Part shown: positions 26,401-36,889 of the stretch, one piece after another
Layout: each line of letters opens with the position of its first letter
How positions within the stretch are numbered: position 1 is the stretch's first letter
NCBI GenBank assembly: GCA_946402735.1
Contig: CAMIXH010000003.1
Location: forward strand, 1 to 64,000
Source: an uncultured Mycoplasmatota bacterium
Lineage (GTDB): Bacteria > Bacillota_I > Bacilli_A > RF39 > UBA660
Direction: 5' to 3'
Length of the DNA: 64,000 bases
Notes under the pieces: generated by a model
Told to the model about the DNA's origin: nothing
The model's input: only the letters and a program-made list of their open reading frames with translations
The model's database searches: none
Position numbers and translations under genes: made by a program

Positions 26401-27093
26401 AAGTACATCTAGTATCATCCATTCAGGTCTATTTCCACTTTCTAGGAATGAATTTAAGCAATCAAGTCTCTTGATTAATCTTAATTTCTTTTGTCCTTGT
26501 GATTTTTCAACTTCTTTCTTAAGTGCAGCAACTTCCTTTTCTAAATTAACTTCTGTTAATAATTCTTTGATAGCTTCAGCACCCATTCCAACTCTAAATC
26601 CATCACCATATTTTTCATAATATGCTCTGTATTCTTTGTCAGATAAAGTTTGCTTTTTAGTTAAAGGAGCAATTCCTGGATCTAATACTATATAACTTAC
26701 AAAATATAATACTTCTTCTAATTCACGAGGTGAAATATCAAGAACTAGACCCATTTTTGGAGGTACACCTTTAGCATACCAAATGTGGCTAACTGGACAA
26801 GCTAGTTCAATATGTCCCATTCTTTCACGTCTAACTTTAGCACGTGTTACTTCTACACCACATCTATCACAAATAACATTTTTATATCTTAATCTTTTGT
26901 ACTTTTTACAAGCACATTCAAAGTCTTTTGTTGGTCCGAAAATCTTTTCACAGAAAAGTCCATCTCTCTCAGGGCTAAGTGTTCTATAGTTAATTGTTTC
27001 AGGTTTCTTTACTTCTCCATAAGACCATTCACGGATTTTTTCAGGAGATGCAATTCCTATACGAATTCCTTCAAATTCATTAACTTCGTTCAT
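23419..27093 (-). CDS. rpoC: RNA polymerase beta' subunit
   Basis: 1224 residues. Zinc finger [24 protein letters not shown] near 60-83, catalytic NADFDGDQM (about 447-455), trigger-loop region [29 protein letters not shown], and second zinc site [13 protein letters not shown]. No large insertions. Its ATG shares one base with the rpoB stop (TAATG), so the two large subunits are coupled. Confidence 0.98.
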   Translation of the reverse strand: MNEVNEFEGIRIGIASPEKIREWSYGEVKKPETINYRTLSPERDGLFCEKIFGPTKDFECACKKYKRLRYKNVICDRCGVEVTRAKVRRERMGHIELACPVSHIWYAKGVPPKMGLVLDISPRELEEVLYFVSYIVLDPGIAPLTKKQTLSDKEYRAYYEKYGDGFRVGMGAEAIKELLTEVNLEKEVAALKKEVEKSQGQKKLRLIKRLDCLNSFLESGNRPEWMILDVLPVIPPDLRPMIQLPGGRFATSDLNDLYRRIINRNNRLKKLLELEAPTIIVQNEKRMLQEAVDALIDNGRRGRSVSGVGNRPLKSLSSMLKGKQGRFRQNLLGKRVDYSGRSVIAVGPSLKMYQCGVPKEMALELFKPYVMQQLVERGIAHNIKAAKKIIDVQDERVWDVVEDVIREHPVMLNRAPTLHRLSIQAFEPVLVSGKALRLHPLVCGGFNADFDGDQMAIHIPISEEAQAEARLLMLGANNILDPKDGKPIVTPSQDMVLGNYYLTLELAGEPNEGKAYKDANEALMAYERREITLHTRICIPAKAFRHKIWTDEQKEKYLVTTAGKIIFNEIFPDTYPYICEGSKENIELMTPDKFFIEKGKNLPEEVAKMPLIPALIKKDLGKIITQIFKRYKTTETSIFLDKLKDQGFKYSTKSGITISLSDIPINHEKDTIINETNEAIEKINKQFKRGLITDEERHNKVIKLWTDATNNVQGKLGDILKADVENPLSMIINSGARGSANQLGQLAGMRGIMAKPDGGQVEIPILASFREGLDVQEFFLSTHGSRKGTADTALKTADAGYLTRRLVDVVQDIIVKEEDCGTIQGLEVEAFTDENSGAVIESFRDRILGRYSNQKILHPETKEVLVDKGALITEKIADKIVGAGITKMEIRSVLTCRCANGICQKCYGLNLATGNVVEVGEATGIMAAQSIGEPGTQLTMRTFHTGGVASAADITQGLPRVEELFEARIPKAKATIAEIGGKITKISDDKNGRFKIYITNDIETREHITQYNAKLKVEKGDIIEAGHALTEGSISPKELLAVTDPTTVQEYILKEVQKVYKSQGVDVSDKHIETVIKRMITKVKVIDPGDTNLIEGLSVPLREFADINKPVILSGGVPATGKPVMLGITKASLETDSFLSAASFQETTRILTDAATRGKVDMLNGLKENVILGKLIPAGTGAKQYNNIEVMLKNELLDDDAAEVLEEKFLTDDKNEEVVASQAE

Positions 27094-30000
27094 TATTCTT
27101 CACCCCTTTCATATTCATCAGTATAATTGTCATCAAGTCCATACTCTTCTTCATAATCAAGATCTTCATCAGTTGGTTCATCATCTAATCCATCATCAAA
27201 CTCATCATCAACTTCTTCATCATCAGGCTGTACATCTTCATATTCCGATTCATCTACAACCTCTTCTTCTTTCTTAGTTAATTCTTCGATTGATACTGGA
27301 GTATCATCTTTATCCTCTTCATCTTCTAGAGTCTTAACATCTTTTAGACTTCCATCTCTATTAATCATTTGAACATCAAGTCCTAATGCTTGGAATTCTT
27401 TAATTAATACTCTAAATGATTCTGGAACACCTGGAGCTGGAACTGGTTTACCTTTAACTAATGCTTCATATACTCTTACTCTTCCAACAACATCATCTGA
27501 TTTAACAGTGATAACTTCTTGTAAGATATGAGCAGCACCATATGCATATAATGCCCAAACTTCCATTTCTCCAAATCTTTGACCACCAAATTGAGCTTTT
27601 CCACCAAGTGGTTGTTGAGTTACTAAACTATAAGGTCCTGTAGCACGAGCATGAATCTTATCATCAACCATGTGGATAAGTCTAATCATGTACATAACTC
27701 CAACACTTACACGTTTATCAAATCTTTCACCAGTACGTCCATCATATACCCAAGTCTTATAATCTTCATCCATTCCAGCTTCTTTAATTTCAGCTTTTAA
27801 GTCTTCTTCAGTAGCACTGTTGAAGATTGGAGTAGCATAATGAACTCCTAACTTTTTACCAGCCATTCCTAAGTGTAATTCTAGGATTTGTCCTATATTC
27901 ATACGAGAAGGAACACCTAGTGGGTTAAGAATAACATCTACTGGAGTACCATCTGGTAAGTATGGCATGTCTTCTTCTGGTAATATTAATGAACATACAC
28001 CTTTATTACCGTGACGACCTGACATCTTGTCTCCGATTTGTATCTTTCTCTTCTTAATTATATATACTCTAACTATTTTTGATACACCTGCTGGTAATTC
28101 ATCAGAATTTTCCTTAGTGAATACTTGTACATCATGTACAATACCTGCACTACCATGTGAAACTCTAAGTGAAGTATCTCTAACTTCTCTAGTCTTTTCA
28201 CCAAATATTGCATGTAATAATTTTTCTTCACTTGATAATTCTTGCATTCCTTTTGGAGTAACTTTTCCAACAAGAATATCATTTTCTTTTACTTCTGTAC
28301 CTATTCTAACAATACCATTTTCATCTAAATTCTTACGAGCATCTTCACTAATATTAGGAATATCTCTTGTAAATTCTTCTGGTCCTAGTTTAGTATCACG
28401 ACATTCAATTTCTTTCATTTCAATATGAATAGAAGTATAAACATCATCTTTAACTATTCTTTCATTTAGAATAACAGCATCTTCATAGTTATAACCATTG
28501 TAAGTCATAAACGCTACAACTACATTTTTACCTAAAGCTAATTCACCTTTATCAGTTGAAGGTCCATCAGCAATAACTTCGCCTTTGTGAACTTTATCAC
28601 CTTTTCTAACAATAGGTTTTTGATTATAACATGTTTCATTATTACTTCTTTGATAACTTACTAATTCATAAGTTTTCTTTTGTTCTGTACCTGCTACGAT
28701 AATCTTCTTAGCATCAACATATTCAACTACACCATCCATATCAGCAACACAAGAACATCCTGAGTCTCTTGCTATAGATGCTTCTACTCCAGTTCCTACG
28801 ATAGGAGCTTCAGTTACCATTAGTGGAACAGCTTGACGTTGCATGTTAGAACCCATAAGTGTTCTGTTAGCATCATCGTGTTCTAAGAATGGAATTGTAC
28901 TAGTTGTAACAGAAACTATTTGTGATGGTGAAACATCAATATAGTTTACTTTTTCTGTTGGTACAATTAAGTTATCCTTATTAAATCTTACTGGTACTTT
29001 TTCATCAGTTATATTACCATTTTTATCAGCATTAATAGTTGCTTGACTAATATAGTAATCTTCTTCTTCATCAGCAGTCATATATACTATTTCATCAGTA
29101 ATCTTTTTATCAACTACTTTTCTATATGGAGTCATTATAAATCCATATTCATTTACTCTAGCATAACTAGAAAGTGATGTAATAAGACCAATGTTTTGTC
29201 CTTCTGGTGTTTCAATTGGACAAATTCTACCATAGTGTGATGGGTTAACATCACGAACTTCCATACCAGCTCTATCTCTTGAAAGTCCACCTGGACCTAA
29301 AGCACTAAGTCTTCTCTTATCAGCAAGTTCAGAAAGTGGATTTATTTGATCCATGAACTTAGATAATTGAGAAGAACCAAAGAACTCTTTTAGAGCAGCT
29401 GTAACTGGTCTTATATTAATTAATGTTTTAGGAGTAACTGTATCAATCTCTTGAGTAGACATCTTATCTCTAATTTGTCTTTCCATACGAGCAATACCAA
29501 TTCTAAATTGATTTTGAATTAATTCTCCTACTTGTCTTACACGTCTATTTCCTAAGTGATCGATTTCATCATATTTACCAATACCATATAATAAACATAT
29601 ATAATATGATAAAGATGCATAAACATCAGAAATTGTTAATCTCTTAGTATCAATAGTTTGATCATTACCTATTACTTTAACAACTTTTCCACTGTCATCA
29701 TTAGCGTATACTAAAACTTCTTGGATCTTATTATATGTATCCAATTCTTCATTTATAGTTACTTCTTTAACACCATATCCATCTTTAAAGTATGGTCTAA
29801 TACTTTCTAAGATTTCTTTAGTAATAACAGTATCTTTCTTAACAATAGTAGATCTTCCTACTTTAATATCTTGTGCAATTTTATTATTTAAAAGTCTATC
29901 TAAGACATTTAATTTCTTATTGAATTTATATCTACCAACTTTACCTAAATCATATCTAAATTTATCAAAGAATCTTACGATTAATTGGTTTTTAGCTGAA

Positions 30001-30746
30001 TCTAGTGTAGCTGGTTCACCTGGTCTCAATTTTTCATAAATTTCAATTAATGCTTCATCAGTATTCTTAGTAGAATCCTTTTCTAAAGTATTAATTAAAT
30101 ATTCATCCTTACCAAACATTTCAAGAATTTCATCATTAGATGAAAGACCTAATGCACGTAATAATGTAGTAACTGGTACTTTACGAGTTCTATCTATTCT
30201 TACATACAAAATGCCTCTGGCATCTAATTCATATTCTAGCCAAGTTCCTTTATTAGGACGAACTTCACTTGTTATGATATTTCTTCCACTCTTATCAGTT
30301 TCATTCTTGTAATAACAAGATGGACCCATAACAAGTTGTGAGTTAATAACTCTTTCAGCACCATTTATAATAAATGATCCAGTATCAGTCATTAAAGGCA
30401 TATCGCCTAAAAATACTTCTTGTTCTTTAACTTCCCCTGTTTCATTAATAAATAGTCTTGCTTGTACTTTTAAAGGTGCGGAATAAGTAACTTTTCTTTC
30501 TTTACTTTCTTTAACAGTATATTTAGGCTCACCAAAACTATAATCACCAAATTCTAGTGATAATGAACCTGAAAAACTTTCAACAGGAAAGATATCATCA
30601 AATACTTCCCTAATTCCTTCCTTTAAAAATAAGTCAAATGAATCTTTTTGAACTTCTAATAAATTAGAAAGTTCTAATGTACTATACTTAGTTGAGAAAC
30701 TTCTTCTTTCTCTATGGTCACCAAATTTTTTTACTTTGTAAGCCAC
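27093..30746 (-). CDS. rpoB: RNA polymerase beta subunit with acidic C-terminal tail
   Basis: 1217 residues from a GTG at 30746 preceded by GGGGTGAA. Typical blocks: the rifampicin-region sequence [41 protein letters not shown] and [18 protein letters not shown] near the C-terminus. The last about 75 residues are dominated by Asp and Glu, an acidic extension that is longer and more acidic than I would expect; related Firmicutes also have some acidic tail. Confidence 0.98.
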   Translation of the reverse strand: MAYKVKKFGDHRERRSFSTKYSTLELSNLLEVQKDSFDLFLKEGIREVFDDIFPVESFSGSLSLEFGDYSFGEPKYTVKESKERKVTYSAPLKVQARLFINETGEVKEQEVFLGDMPLMTDTGSFIINGAERVINSQLVMGPSCYYKNETDKSGRNIITSEVRPNKGTWLEYELDARGILYVRIDRTRKVPVTTLLRALGLSSNDEILEMFGKDEYLINTLEKDSTKNTDEALIEIYEKLRPGEPATLDSAKNQLIVRFFDKFRYDLGKVGRYKFNKKLNVLDRLLNNKIAQDIKVGRSTIVKKDTVITKEILESIRPYFKDGYGVKEVTINEELDTYNKIQEVLVYANDDSGKVVKVIGNDQTIDTKRLTISDVYASLSYYICLLYGIGKYDEIDHLGNRRVRQVGELIQNQFRIGIARMERQIRDKMSTQEIDTVTPKTLINIRPVTAALKEFFGSSQLSKFMDQINPLSELADKRRLSALGPGGLSRDRAGMEVRDVNPSHYGRICPIETPEGQNIGLITSLSSYARVNEYGFIMTPYRKVVDKKITDEIVYMTADEEEDYYISQATINADKNGNITDEKVPVRFNKDNLIVPTEKVNYIDVSPSQIVSVTTSTIPFLEHDDANRTLMGSNMQRQAVPLMVTEAPIVGTGVEASIARDSGCSCVADMDGVVEYVDAKKIIVAGTEQKKTYELVSYQRSNNETCYNQKPIVRKGDKVHKGEVIADGPSTDKGELALGKNVVVAFMTYNGYNYEDAVILNERIVKDDVYTSIHIEMKEIECRDTKLGPEEFTRDIPNISEDARKNLDENGIVRIGTEVKENDILVGKVTPKGMQELSSEEKLLHAIFGEKTREVRDTSLRVSHGSAGIVHDVQVFTKENSDELPAGVSKIVRVYIIKKRKIQIGDKMSGRHGNKGVCSLILPEEDMPYLPDGTPVDVILNPLGVPSRMNIGQILELHLGMAGKKLGVHYATPIFNSATEEDLKAEIKEAGMDEDYKTWVYDGRTGERFDKRVSVGVMYMIRLIHMVDDKIHARATGPYSLVTQQPLGGKAQFGGQRFGEMEVWALYAYGAAHILQEVITVKSDDVVGRVRVYEALVKGKPVPAPGVPESFRVLIKEFQALGLDVQMINRDGSLKDVKTLEDEEDKDDTPVSIEELTKKEEEVVDESEYEDVQPDDEEVDDEFDDGLDDEPTDEDLDYEEEYGLDDNYTDEYERGEE

Positions 30747-30817
30747 TATTTCACCCCAATCCTAAATTTTTAAAGAACACAAATTTTATAAATAAAACAA
30801 ATGTACTGCAATTTAAA

Positions 30818-30847
30818 AGTTTATCACATTTATTTCAAGTAAGTCAA
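30818..30847 (-). promoter_or_regulatory. Promoter of rpoB-rpoC
   Basis: TTGACT (30842-30847), an 18-bp spacer, then TAAACT (30818-30823) with extended TGA, just after the rsmC-like stop. Confidence 0.6.
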
Positions 30848-30854
30848 TGCTTTT

Positions 30855-31448
30855 TTACAATTTTATTGATTTAAAAACGAAATATCCTTTGTCTCTATCT
30901 ATAATTTCTATTTTTTGTGTACTTTCTAATCTTTTCTTTATTGATAATGCCCCTTGATCTTTTCTAATTACGAAGTATAACTCACCATCTTCATTTAAAT
31001 GATCAAAAGCATTTTCTAGTATCTCTAATACTTTATCTTTTCCAACTCTAATTGGTGGATTTGTAATAATAACATCGTACTTATCTTTAATATTTTCATA
31101 GGCATCACTTATAAATGCTTTGCCTTTGAAGTCTTTATATCTTTTTATATTTTTTTCAGTTAAATGGACCGCTCTTTTATTAACATCTATCATGTCAACA
31201 TAAGAATTAGTAATATTACCAATAACAATTCCCAAATAGCCATATCCACATCCTACGTCTAGGACACGAATATTGTTTCTGGCATTTTTTAAGTATGACT
31301 CAAGTAGTAATCTACTACCATAATCAATATAATCTTTACTAAATACTCCATTGTCACTATAAAACGCAAAAAAAGAAGAATCGTATTTATAACTTAACTC
31401 TTTAATCTCACTTTTTAAGTTTTTATCATTTTCAAAATAATGACTCAT
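30855..31448 (-). CDS. RsmC-like class I SAM methyltransferase (YbxB type)
   Basis: 197 residues. SAM motif DVGCGYGYLGIVIG (about 62-75) and catalytic NPPIRVGK (about 126) are typical of 16S rRNA guanine-N2 methyltransferases. The place between rplL and rpoB is that of B. subtilis ybxB. N-terminal half-domain is short, as in YbxB. The rRNA target is inferred from the family. Confidence 0.88.
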   Translation of the reverse strand: MSHYFENDKNLKSEIKELSYKYDSSFFAFYSDNGVFSKDYIDYGSRLLLESYLKNARNNIRVLDVGCGYGYLGIVIGNITNSYVDMIDVNKRAVHLTEKNIKRYKDFKGKAFISDAYENIKDKYDVIITNPPIRVGKDKVLEILENAFDHLNEDGELYFVIRKDQGALSIKKRLESTQKIEIIDRDKGYFVFKSIKL

Positions 31449-31466
31449 TCAATTCTCCTTTTTAAT

Positions 31467-31493
31467 ACGCAAAAAAGCCTAGTGAATAGGCTT
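31467..31493 (-). terminator. Terminator after rplL
   Basis: AAGCCTA/TAGGCTT stem (31475-31481 and 31487-31493) then TTTTTT. Partial read-through would feed the methyltransferase gene. Confidence 0.75.
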
Positions 31494-31501
31494 GTGATAA
31501 A

Positions 31502-31882
31502 TTATGCTAATTCAACAGTAGCTCCAGCTTCTTCTAATTTAGCTTTTAATTCGTCAGCTTCAGCTGCAGGAATTCCTTCTTTAACGTTTCCACCAGCATC
31601 AGCAATATCTTTAGCTTCTTTTAATCCTAATCCAGTAGCGTCTCTAATTACTTTAATAACTTGTAATTTTTGAGCTCCTGCATCTTTTAGAACAACTGTC
31701 TTAACTCCTGAACCACCATTGTCTTCTGCTTCTGCAGCTCCAGCAGCAGGTGCAGCAGCAACAGCAACAGCACTTGGATCTACTCCAAATTCTTCTTTCA
31801 TCATATCAACTAATTCTTTAACTTCAAGAATAGTTTTTTCTTTTAAAGCTTCAATAATATCTTTGTTTTCAATCTTTGCCAT
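31502..31882 (-). CDS. rplL: 50S ribosomal protein L7/L12
   Basis: 126 residues. N-terminal dimerisation domain, an Ala/Gly-rich hinge (about 38-52) and the C-terminal factor-binding domain with [16 protein letters not shown] and [17 protein letters not shown] lies before the ATG. It forms the stalk with L10, encoded directly upstream. Confidence 0.97.
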   Translation of the reverse strand: MAKIENKDIIEALKEKTILEVKELVDMMKEEFGVDPSAVAVAAAPAAGAAEAEDNGGSGVKTVVLKDAGAQKLQVIKVIRDATGLGLKEAKDIADAGGNVKEGIPAAEADELKAKLEEAGATVELA

Positions 31883-31883
31883 A

Positions 31884-32387
31884 TTAATTTTCTCCTCCCT
31901 TTTCTAATTTTTCAGCATATAGATTTAATCCAATACTTAAATTTCTTACATGTTCAATTAAACCACCAGCAAACATAGTAAGTAATCCTTCCATACTTGG
32001 AATTGTTGCATATTGATTAACAACTTCTTTGCTAACTACTTCATTATCAATGTATCCAACTCTAACTTCTAGTGCAGGATGTTCTTTAGCAAATTTGCTA
32101 ACTACTTTGATTGGTTCAATAATTGATTCTGAGAATAAATAAGCGTTAGGTCCACTCATATAATCATTTAAATCGATATTCTTATTCTTTAGCGCTAAAT
32201 TCATAAGAGTATTTTTATAAACTTTTATATCAGAATTTACTTCTCTTAAACTACTTCTTAATTCTGCTATTTCACTAACTGTAAGTCCTTGGTAATTTAA
32301 TAATAAGAATGTCTTAGAATTACTTATCTTATCAGTTATTTCTTTAACAGTATTTTCTTTTTGTTCAAGAATTCTTTTACTTGCCAT
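31884..32387 (-). CDS. rplJ: 50S ribosomal protein L10
   Basis: 167 residues from ATG 32387 ([11 protein letters not shown]). AAAGGAGAC lies 4 bases upstream; the longer frame from 32429 would begin inside the leader hairpin. Family marks are [23 protein letters not shown] and [11 protein letters not shown]. The C-terminal helix binds L7/L12 dimers. Expression is probably autoregulated through the L10 leader. Confidence 0.95.
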   Translation of the reverse strand: MASKRILEQKENTVKEITDKISNSKTFLLLNYQGLTVSEIAELRSSLREVNSDIKVYKNTLMNLALKNKNIDLNDYMSGPNAYLFSESIIEPIKVVSKFAKEHPALEVRVGYIDNEVVSKEVVNQYATIPSMEGLLTMFAGGLIEHVRNLSIGLNLYAEKLEKGGEN

Positions 32388-32401
32388 ACGAGTCTCCTTT
32401 C

Positions 32402-32511
32402 TTTTAATTAAAAAGTTTCCTCTAGACAAGGAAACCTATTATAATCGTCATTATACATTTGTTTCCTCGGTAAGATTTATTTGTGCACTTACTGTCTTTG
32501 GTCACTTCACG
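32402..32511 (-). promoter_or_regulatory. L10 ribosomal-protein leader with attenuator
   Basis: The untranslated RNA contains AGACAGTAAGTG then TCTTACCGAGG, the core of the L10 leader bound by the L10-L12 complex. A terminator stem GTTTCC/GGAAAC (32430-32435 and 32415-32420) followed by TTTTT lies at its end. GAGGAAAC further upstream can pair with GTTTCC as the alternative fold. Bound L10 should lower rplJ-rplL expression. Confidence 0.82.
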
Positions 32512-32517
32512 AACTTG

Positions 32518-32546
32518 ATTATACAATAATTAAGTTCATTTGTAAA
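32518..32546 (-). promoter_or_regulatory. Promoter of rplJ-rplL
   Basis: TTTACA (32541-32546), a 17-bp spacer, then TATAAT (32518-32523). Confidence 0.85.
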
Positions 32547-32571
32547 CCCCTAATTTTACTTTTTTTAATTA

Positions 32572-32604
32572 AATTAAAAGAGATGATTCTTTCATCATCT
32601 CTTT
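32572..32604 (-). terminator. Terminator after cdaR
   Basis: AAAGAGATGA/TCATCTCTTT stem (32577-32586 and 32595-32604) then TTTTAATTT. Confidence 0.85.
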
Positions 32605-32605
32605 A

Positions 32606-34003
32606 TTACTTCTTAGATATAACTACTTCAATGCTTGTTGTTCTAGACGTATATGAAAGTCTAACATCACTACCTGTTACTTGAACTGGTACTCTTATTG
32701 TACCTTCAGTTAATTCAGATAAATCAACATATGCTTTAATATCATCAGCACTTAATTTATTAAGAATTGATTTAACACCTTTAACAATAACATCTACTTT
32801 AGTTTCTTCAGCACTCTTAGCAAGAGCTCTATATTTAGTTGAATCTAAGTTTTCGAATTGAATTGGTATTCCAATAAATTCCCTACTTGTTTCTTTTTCC
32901 ATAGTTACTTTAACAGTAACATTTGTATTAGACATAGATCTAATTCCTGTTGGTTTAATAATTGTTTCTTGATATGTCTTATCTTCACTTAAACCATTTA
33001 CATTGATTTCAACTTTAATTTCATCAATTGCTTCTAATACTGAATCTTCGCCATATAGAGTAATTGTTGTAACATTTGATGTGATTGTATTAATAGCACT
33101 ACCACTAGCAACTTCTCCAACTGGTACTATCTTAATTGGTACTACTTTACTTGGACTAGTTACTGTTACAGTGGCTGTTACAGTTTCTGGAACAATCTCT
33201 ATATCACTAATTTCTGTACCTTTCTCATCATAAGCAATTAACTTAACATTTTCTAATGTATAAGTTCCTGCTGATGTAGCATTTAATGCATTAACATCAA
33301 CTAAAGCTTTAACACTAGCAACTTTTCCAAGTTTTTCTTTAGAAGACTTAATAATTACTTCATCTCTATCAAGTTCAACATTACTTATTACAAGTGTACT
33401 TCCAAGTTTATCAGTATTTAATATATCTGTTGTTAATGTCTTAGACTCACTAACCTTTGGATATATAACAATTGTTACTCTTGATGGATCAACTTTATAT
33501 TTTAATGAGTTAATTGGATTATTATATTTAATATTAACTTTATGAGTTCCTTCACTTAAATCAGTTAAATCAAGTGTTAATTGGTGATCGCCTAATTGTT
33601 CTGCTAAATATAAGTCGCTCTTTCTTCCCATTAATACTATATCTGCTGAAGATGGAATTCCTTCAACTACATAAGCTTCTTCATTATAATCAGCTTTAAT
33701 AGTTTGATTTGATAATACTAACGCTCCAGTATCACTTAAATCAATTACTTTTCTATCAACTGCATAAAATATAATACATGCAAAGAATAATGATAAATAT
33801 ATTAATGTATTAGAATTATTTAATATCTTATCTAATCTTCCTTTACCACTTAAATTATCTCCAATAAAATATATTAATTTTGATATTGGTGTAATTAGAA
33901 TAGTATCTAGTATCTTATATAAGAATTTAAATATTCTGACAAAGAAATATAAGAGTTTATTTTGTTTCTTCTTCATTTGTTTCTTCACTCTCACTTTCTT
34001 CAT
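32606..34003 (-). CDS. cdaR: YbbR-domain regulator of diadenylate cyclase
   Basis: 465 residues. A basic cytoplasmic start, one or two N-terminal hydrophobic stretches (about 15-50 and 68-80), then several YbbR repeats outside the membrane (motifs such as VPVQVTGSDV near the end and VPIKIVPVG). In Bacilli CdaR modulates CdaA. The start inside cdaA gives a 47-bp overlap; an internal ATG at 33976 (MKKKQNK) is an equally possible start. Confidence 0.9.
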   Translation of the reverse strand: MKKVRVKKQMKKKQNKLLYFFVRIFKFLYKILDTILITPISKLIYFIGDNLSGKGRLDKILNNSNTLIYLSLFFACIIFYAVDRKVIDLSDTGALVLSNQTIKADYNEEAYVVEGIPSSADIVLMGRKSDLYLAEQLGDHQLTLDLTDLSEGTHKVNIKYNNPINSLKYKVDPSRVTIVIYPKVSESKTLTTDILNTDKLGSTLVISNVELDRDEVIIKSSKEKLGKVASVKALVDVNALNATSAGTYTLENVKLIAYDEKGTEISDIEIVPETVTATVTVTSPSKVVPIKIVPVGEVASGSAINTITSNVTTITLYGEDSVLEAIDEIKVEINVNGLSEDKTYQETIIKPTGIRSMSNTNVTVKVTMEKETSREFIGIPIQFENLDSTKYRALAKSAEETKVDVIVKGVKSILNKLSADDIKAYVDLSELTEGTIRVPVQVTGSDVRLSYTSRTTSIEVVISKK

Positions 34004-34796
34004 CTACATCATAGAATGTTTCTTTCTTAGGTTGTAACTCTTCTAATAATAGAAGTTTAGCATCATCAAGTGATAAATTATAATTTAACTCACTCTTAAT
34101 AGCTATTGAAACTCTACCAGTTTCCTCACTAACTATTAATGCGATAGCATCACTAATTTCACTTATTCCTAAGGCAGCTCTATGACGAGTACCTAATCTT
34201 TTAGATATATTTGGATTCATACTTGTTGGAAATACACTTCCAGCACAAGTAATCTTATCACCTTGAACAATTACTCCACCATCATGAAGTGGATTGTTTG
34301 GCCAGAATATTGATATTAATAATTCACTACTAATATCAGCATATATCTTATTAGCTGGCTCTATAAATTGAGCTAAACTATAATCTCTTTCAATAACAAT
34401 TAACGCACCTATTCTATTCTTTTTTAAATATTCAACTGCATTAATAATTTCATAAACCATCTTTTCTCTTTCATCAACAGTTAGTGTCTTATGACGACCA
34501 AGTAGTTGACTTCTACCAATACTTTCAAGAACATTTCTGATTTCTGGTTGGAATATTATTATTATTGCAAGAGGTCCCCAAGATATAACATATTCTAAAA
34601 TAATACCTACTGTATTTAAATTTAACCAATCACTTAATACTTTTAATAAAACAATTATTAATACCCCTTTAAATATTAATGTTAGTTTAAAATTAGTTCT
34701 GGCATATTTTAATAATTGATATAAAATAAACCAAACAATAGCAATATCTAAAACTTTTATAAAAATATTAATTATTGTTGTTAACATACCTTTCAC
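33957..34796 (-). CDS. cdaA: Diadenylate cyclase CdaA
   Basis: 279 residues. Three N-terminal helices, then a DAC domain with NPLHDGGVIVQGD (DGA-type motif, here DGG) and GTRHRAALGISE (RHR motif). It makes c-di-AMP from two ATP; c-di-AMP controls potassium, turgor and wall homeostasis in Firmicutes. AGGTGAAAGGT precedes the ATG. The C-terminal tail is rich in Glu and overlaps cdaR. Confidence 0.95.
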   Translation of the reverse strand: MKGMLTTIINIFIKVLDIAIVWFILYQLLKYARTNFKLTLIFKGVLIIVLLKVLSDWLNLNTVGIILEYVISWGPLAIIIIFQPEIRNVLESIGRSQLLGRHKTLTVDEREKMVYEIINAVEYLKKNRIGALIVIERDYSLAQFIEPANKIYADISSELLISIFWPNNPLHDGGVIVQGDKITCAGSVFPTSMNPNISKRLGTRHRAALGISEISDAIALIVSEETGRVSIAIKSELNYNLSLDDAKLLLLEELQPKKETFYDVDEESESEETNEEETK

Positions 34797-34861
34797 CTAA
34801 CCTCTAATTAATTATACACTATTTAACTTTTCATTTCTAGACTAATAATTAATTTTACAAA

Positions 34862-34887
34862 TTAAAAATGAACTTTTAAAGTTCATT
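34862..34887 (-). terminator. Terminator after the DUF308-like membrane gene
   Basis: AATGAACTTT/AAAGTTCATT stem then TTTAATTT on the minus strand. Confidence 0.8.
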
Positions 34888-34889
34888 TA

Positions 34890-35657
34890 TTATTTTCTTC
34901 TAATCTTTCGAACTGTTCTATTTTTAACTACTTTCTTTGTAACCTTTTTAGTCGTAGGTTTAATCTCTTTCTTAGCATTTGTAATCTTTCCTAATTTAAC
35001 TGGTTTTATAGTTTTAGGTTCTTCTTTTTTCTCTTCTACTGGTTCAGAAACTACTGGTTCTTCTCCAAAATCAACGTAGTTAAGAATAGCTTTTTCAAGT
35101 TTCTTATTACCTATTATTACATTTACAAATATTTCTAATAAATATAGTAAACCATAAGCAGCAAAGTAATAACCAAGTATTAATGTACCATATTCAACTT
35201 TATCATATATTGCTGATATAACAAATACTCCCATAAATAATAACATAACAGTAATTGCTATTTTCATAAATACTTGTATATTTCTTTCTTTAAGCATTCT
35301 TAAACAAGTAAATCCACCATTAATAACATTTAATATTGAATATAGAAGTACAGCATCTGCTAATATAAATCCACTATTTGGATATAGATTATTAACAAGA
35401 GTAAATGTTCCAACAATTACATTTATTAATCCAAAATATAATAATTCATAATCTCCTTTAATTCTGTTTCCAAAATATGTTACTAATGATAAAAATGCGA
35501 AAGTGTAATATATAACTGGAACATATTTAATTGGATTTGTAAAACCTATATTTGAAAAATGTAATAATTCAAATCCTACTAATGCAAATAACCCATAAAA
35601 TACTACTTTAATCCATAATTGTTCTTTACTAAATTCTTTTAAAACTACCTTATTCAT
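34890..35657 (-). CDS. DUF308-like membrane protein with Lys-rich tail
   Basis: 255 residues. About six helices in residues 15-185, in a pattern like DUF308/HdeD proteins. The cytoplasmic tail (about 200-255) is first Glu/Pro-rich, then strongly basic, ending RKIRRK. Function unknown. It lies 9 bp after the AI-2E family transporter gene, in one operon. Confidence 0.7.
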   Translation of the reverse strand: MNKVVLKEFSKEQLWIKVVFYGLFALVGFELLHFSNIGFTNPIKYVPVIYYTFAFLSLVTYFGNRIKGDYELLYFGLINVIVGTFTLVNNLYPNSGFILADAVLLYSILNVINGGFTCLRMLKERNIQVFMKIAITVMLLFMGVFVISAIYDKVEYGTLILGYYFAAYGLLYLLEIFVNVIIGNKKLEKAILNYVDFGEEPVVSEPVEEKKEEPKTIKPVKLGKITNAKKEIKPTTKKVTKKVVKNRTVRKIRRK

Positions 35658-35666
35658 TCTTTACTC

Positions 35667-36821
35667 CTAATCTTCATCTTTACTTAGAAAAGTAAACAAA
35701 TCATATTTCTCATCTAAGAATTGATATATTATTTTTAATATTGCTACTACTGGTGTAGCAATTACCATACCTATTATACCAAATAAATATTCAAATATTA
35801 ATAAGGATATGATAATTGTTATTGGATTTAAATTCATCTTCTTACTCATTACTATTGGATGAAGTATTTCTCCTTCTAGCGTTTGAACGATTAAGATAAA
35901 TACTAATGTTAGAATTCCAATAACTGAACTTTCTGCAAATCCAATTGCTCCTGCTACTGCAGCTCCTAGATAAGGACCAATATATGGGATCAAATTAGTA
36001 ATAACACATATAAATGCAATTAATACCGGAGCATTTAATCCTATTACTGAAAATCCTATTACTGATACTATAAATAATAATAATGAAAGCCATACAGTAC
36101 CACTTACAAATGAATATAATGACTCATTTAATTTACCCATTAATTCACTTACATCTTTTCTAACTTTTTTAGGAAATAAATTTAGAAATCCTGTTGAGAC
36201 TTTATCAAAATCATATAATATATAGAAACCTAAGATTAAACTTATTACTATTTTACCAAGTCCACTTACAAATGAGGATACAATTTTAACAGCAGTCTCT
36301 GGAAGATTTGTTTGAATAGATTGTGATAAATTTTCTATTCTAAGTAAGAATGATGCTTTAACAGTATCTAGATTTTCTAAACTTAGATTTGATAATTTAA
36401 TAAATATATTATCTATCCATTCTTTAATATCATTTGCTATTTGTGGTACAGCTGATACTATATCGCTTATTTGACTTCCAAGAGATGGTATTGTAAATCC
36501 TAATATACAGGCTACTACAAGTACCATTATTAAATAAGCTATTGTTACAGCAAACCCTCTTTTAACACCTTTTTTCATTAATCTTTTTACTGATGGATTT
36601 AATACCCATGCTATAAACCAACCAATGAATAATGGTGAAATAACAGCAAATATTTTGCCAATAAATGATAATATATGCCATTCTCTAAATATTAATGTAA
36701 TTACATAAATTAATAATATTATGAAAAGAATATATAATATCTTACCAATCTTATTACCCCAGGCAACAAGTTGGTTAATCTTCTTGGCACTAATTTTCCT
36801 TTCTTTTTTCTCTTCTTCCAT
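35667..36821 (-). CDS. AI-2E family transporter
   Basis: 384 residues, about eight helices. Family marks are the long central amphipathic part and the C-terminal GPYLGAAVAGAIGF and GEILHPIVMSKKMNLNPITIIISLLI. Members have been linked to AI-2 export or sodium/proton exchange; the actual substrate cannot be read here. AGGGAG precedes the ATG. Confidence 0.9.
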   Translation of the reverse strand: MEEEKKERKISAKKINQLVAWGNKIGKILYILFIILLIYVITLIFREWHILSFIGKIFAVISPLFIGWFIAWVLNPSVKRLMKKGVKRGFAVTIAYLIMVLVVACILGFTIPSLGSQISDIVSAVPQIANDIKEWIDNIFIKLSNLSLENLDTVKASFLLRIENLSQSIQTNLPETAVKIVSSFVSGLGKIVISLILGFYILYDFDKVSTGFLNLFPKKVRKDVSELMGKLNESLYSFVSGTVWLSLLLFIVSVIGFSVIGLNAPVLIAFICVITNLIPYIGPYLGAAVAGAIGFAESSVIGILTLVFILIVQTLEGEILHPIVMSKKMNLNPITIIISLLIFEYLFGIIGMVIATPVVAILKIIYQFLDEKYDLFTFLSKDED

Positions 36822-36858
36822 ATTCTAATCTCCCTATCATAATAATAACATATTTTAA

Positions 36859-36887
36859 TAAAAAAAAATAGTTCAATTGAACTATTT
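36859..36887 (-). terminator. Terminator after recD2
   Basis: A 22-bp perfect palindrome (36866-36887) is followed by T8 on the minus strand. Confidence 0.85.
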
Positions 36888-36889
36888 AT

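Noticed and set aside
32481-32684. Plus-strand open frame of 67 codons
   Set aside because: Antisense to the L10 leader promoter region and the cdaR end; no supporting signal.
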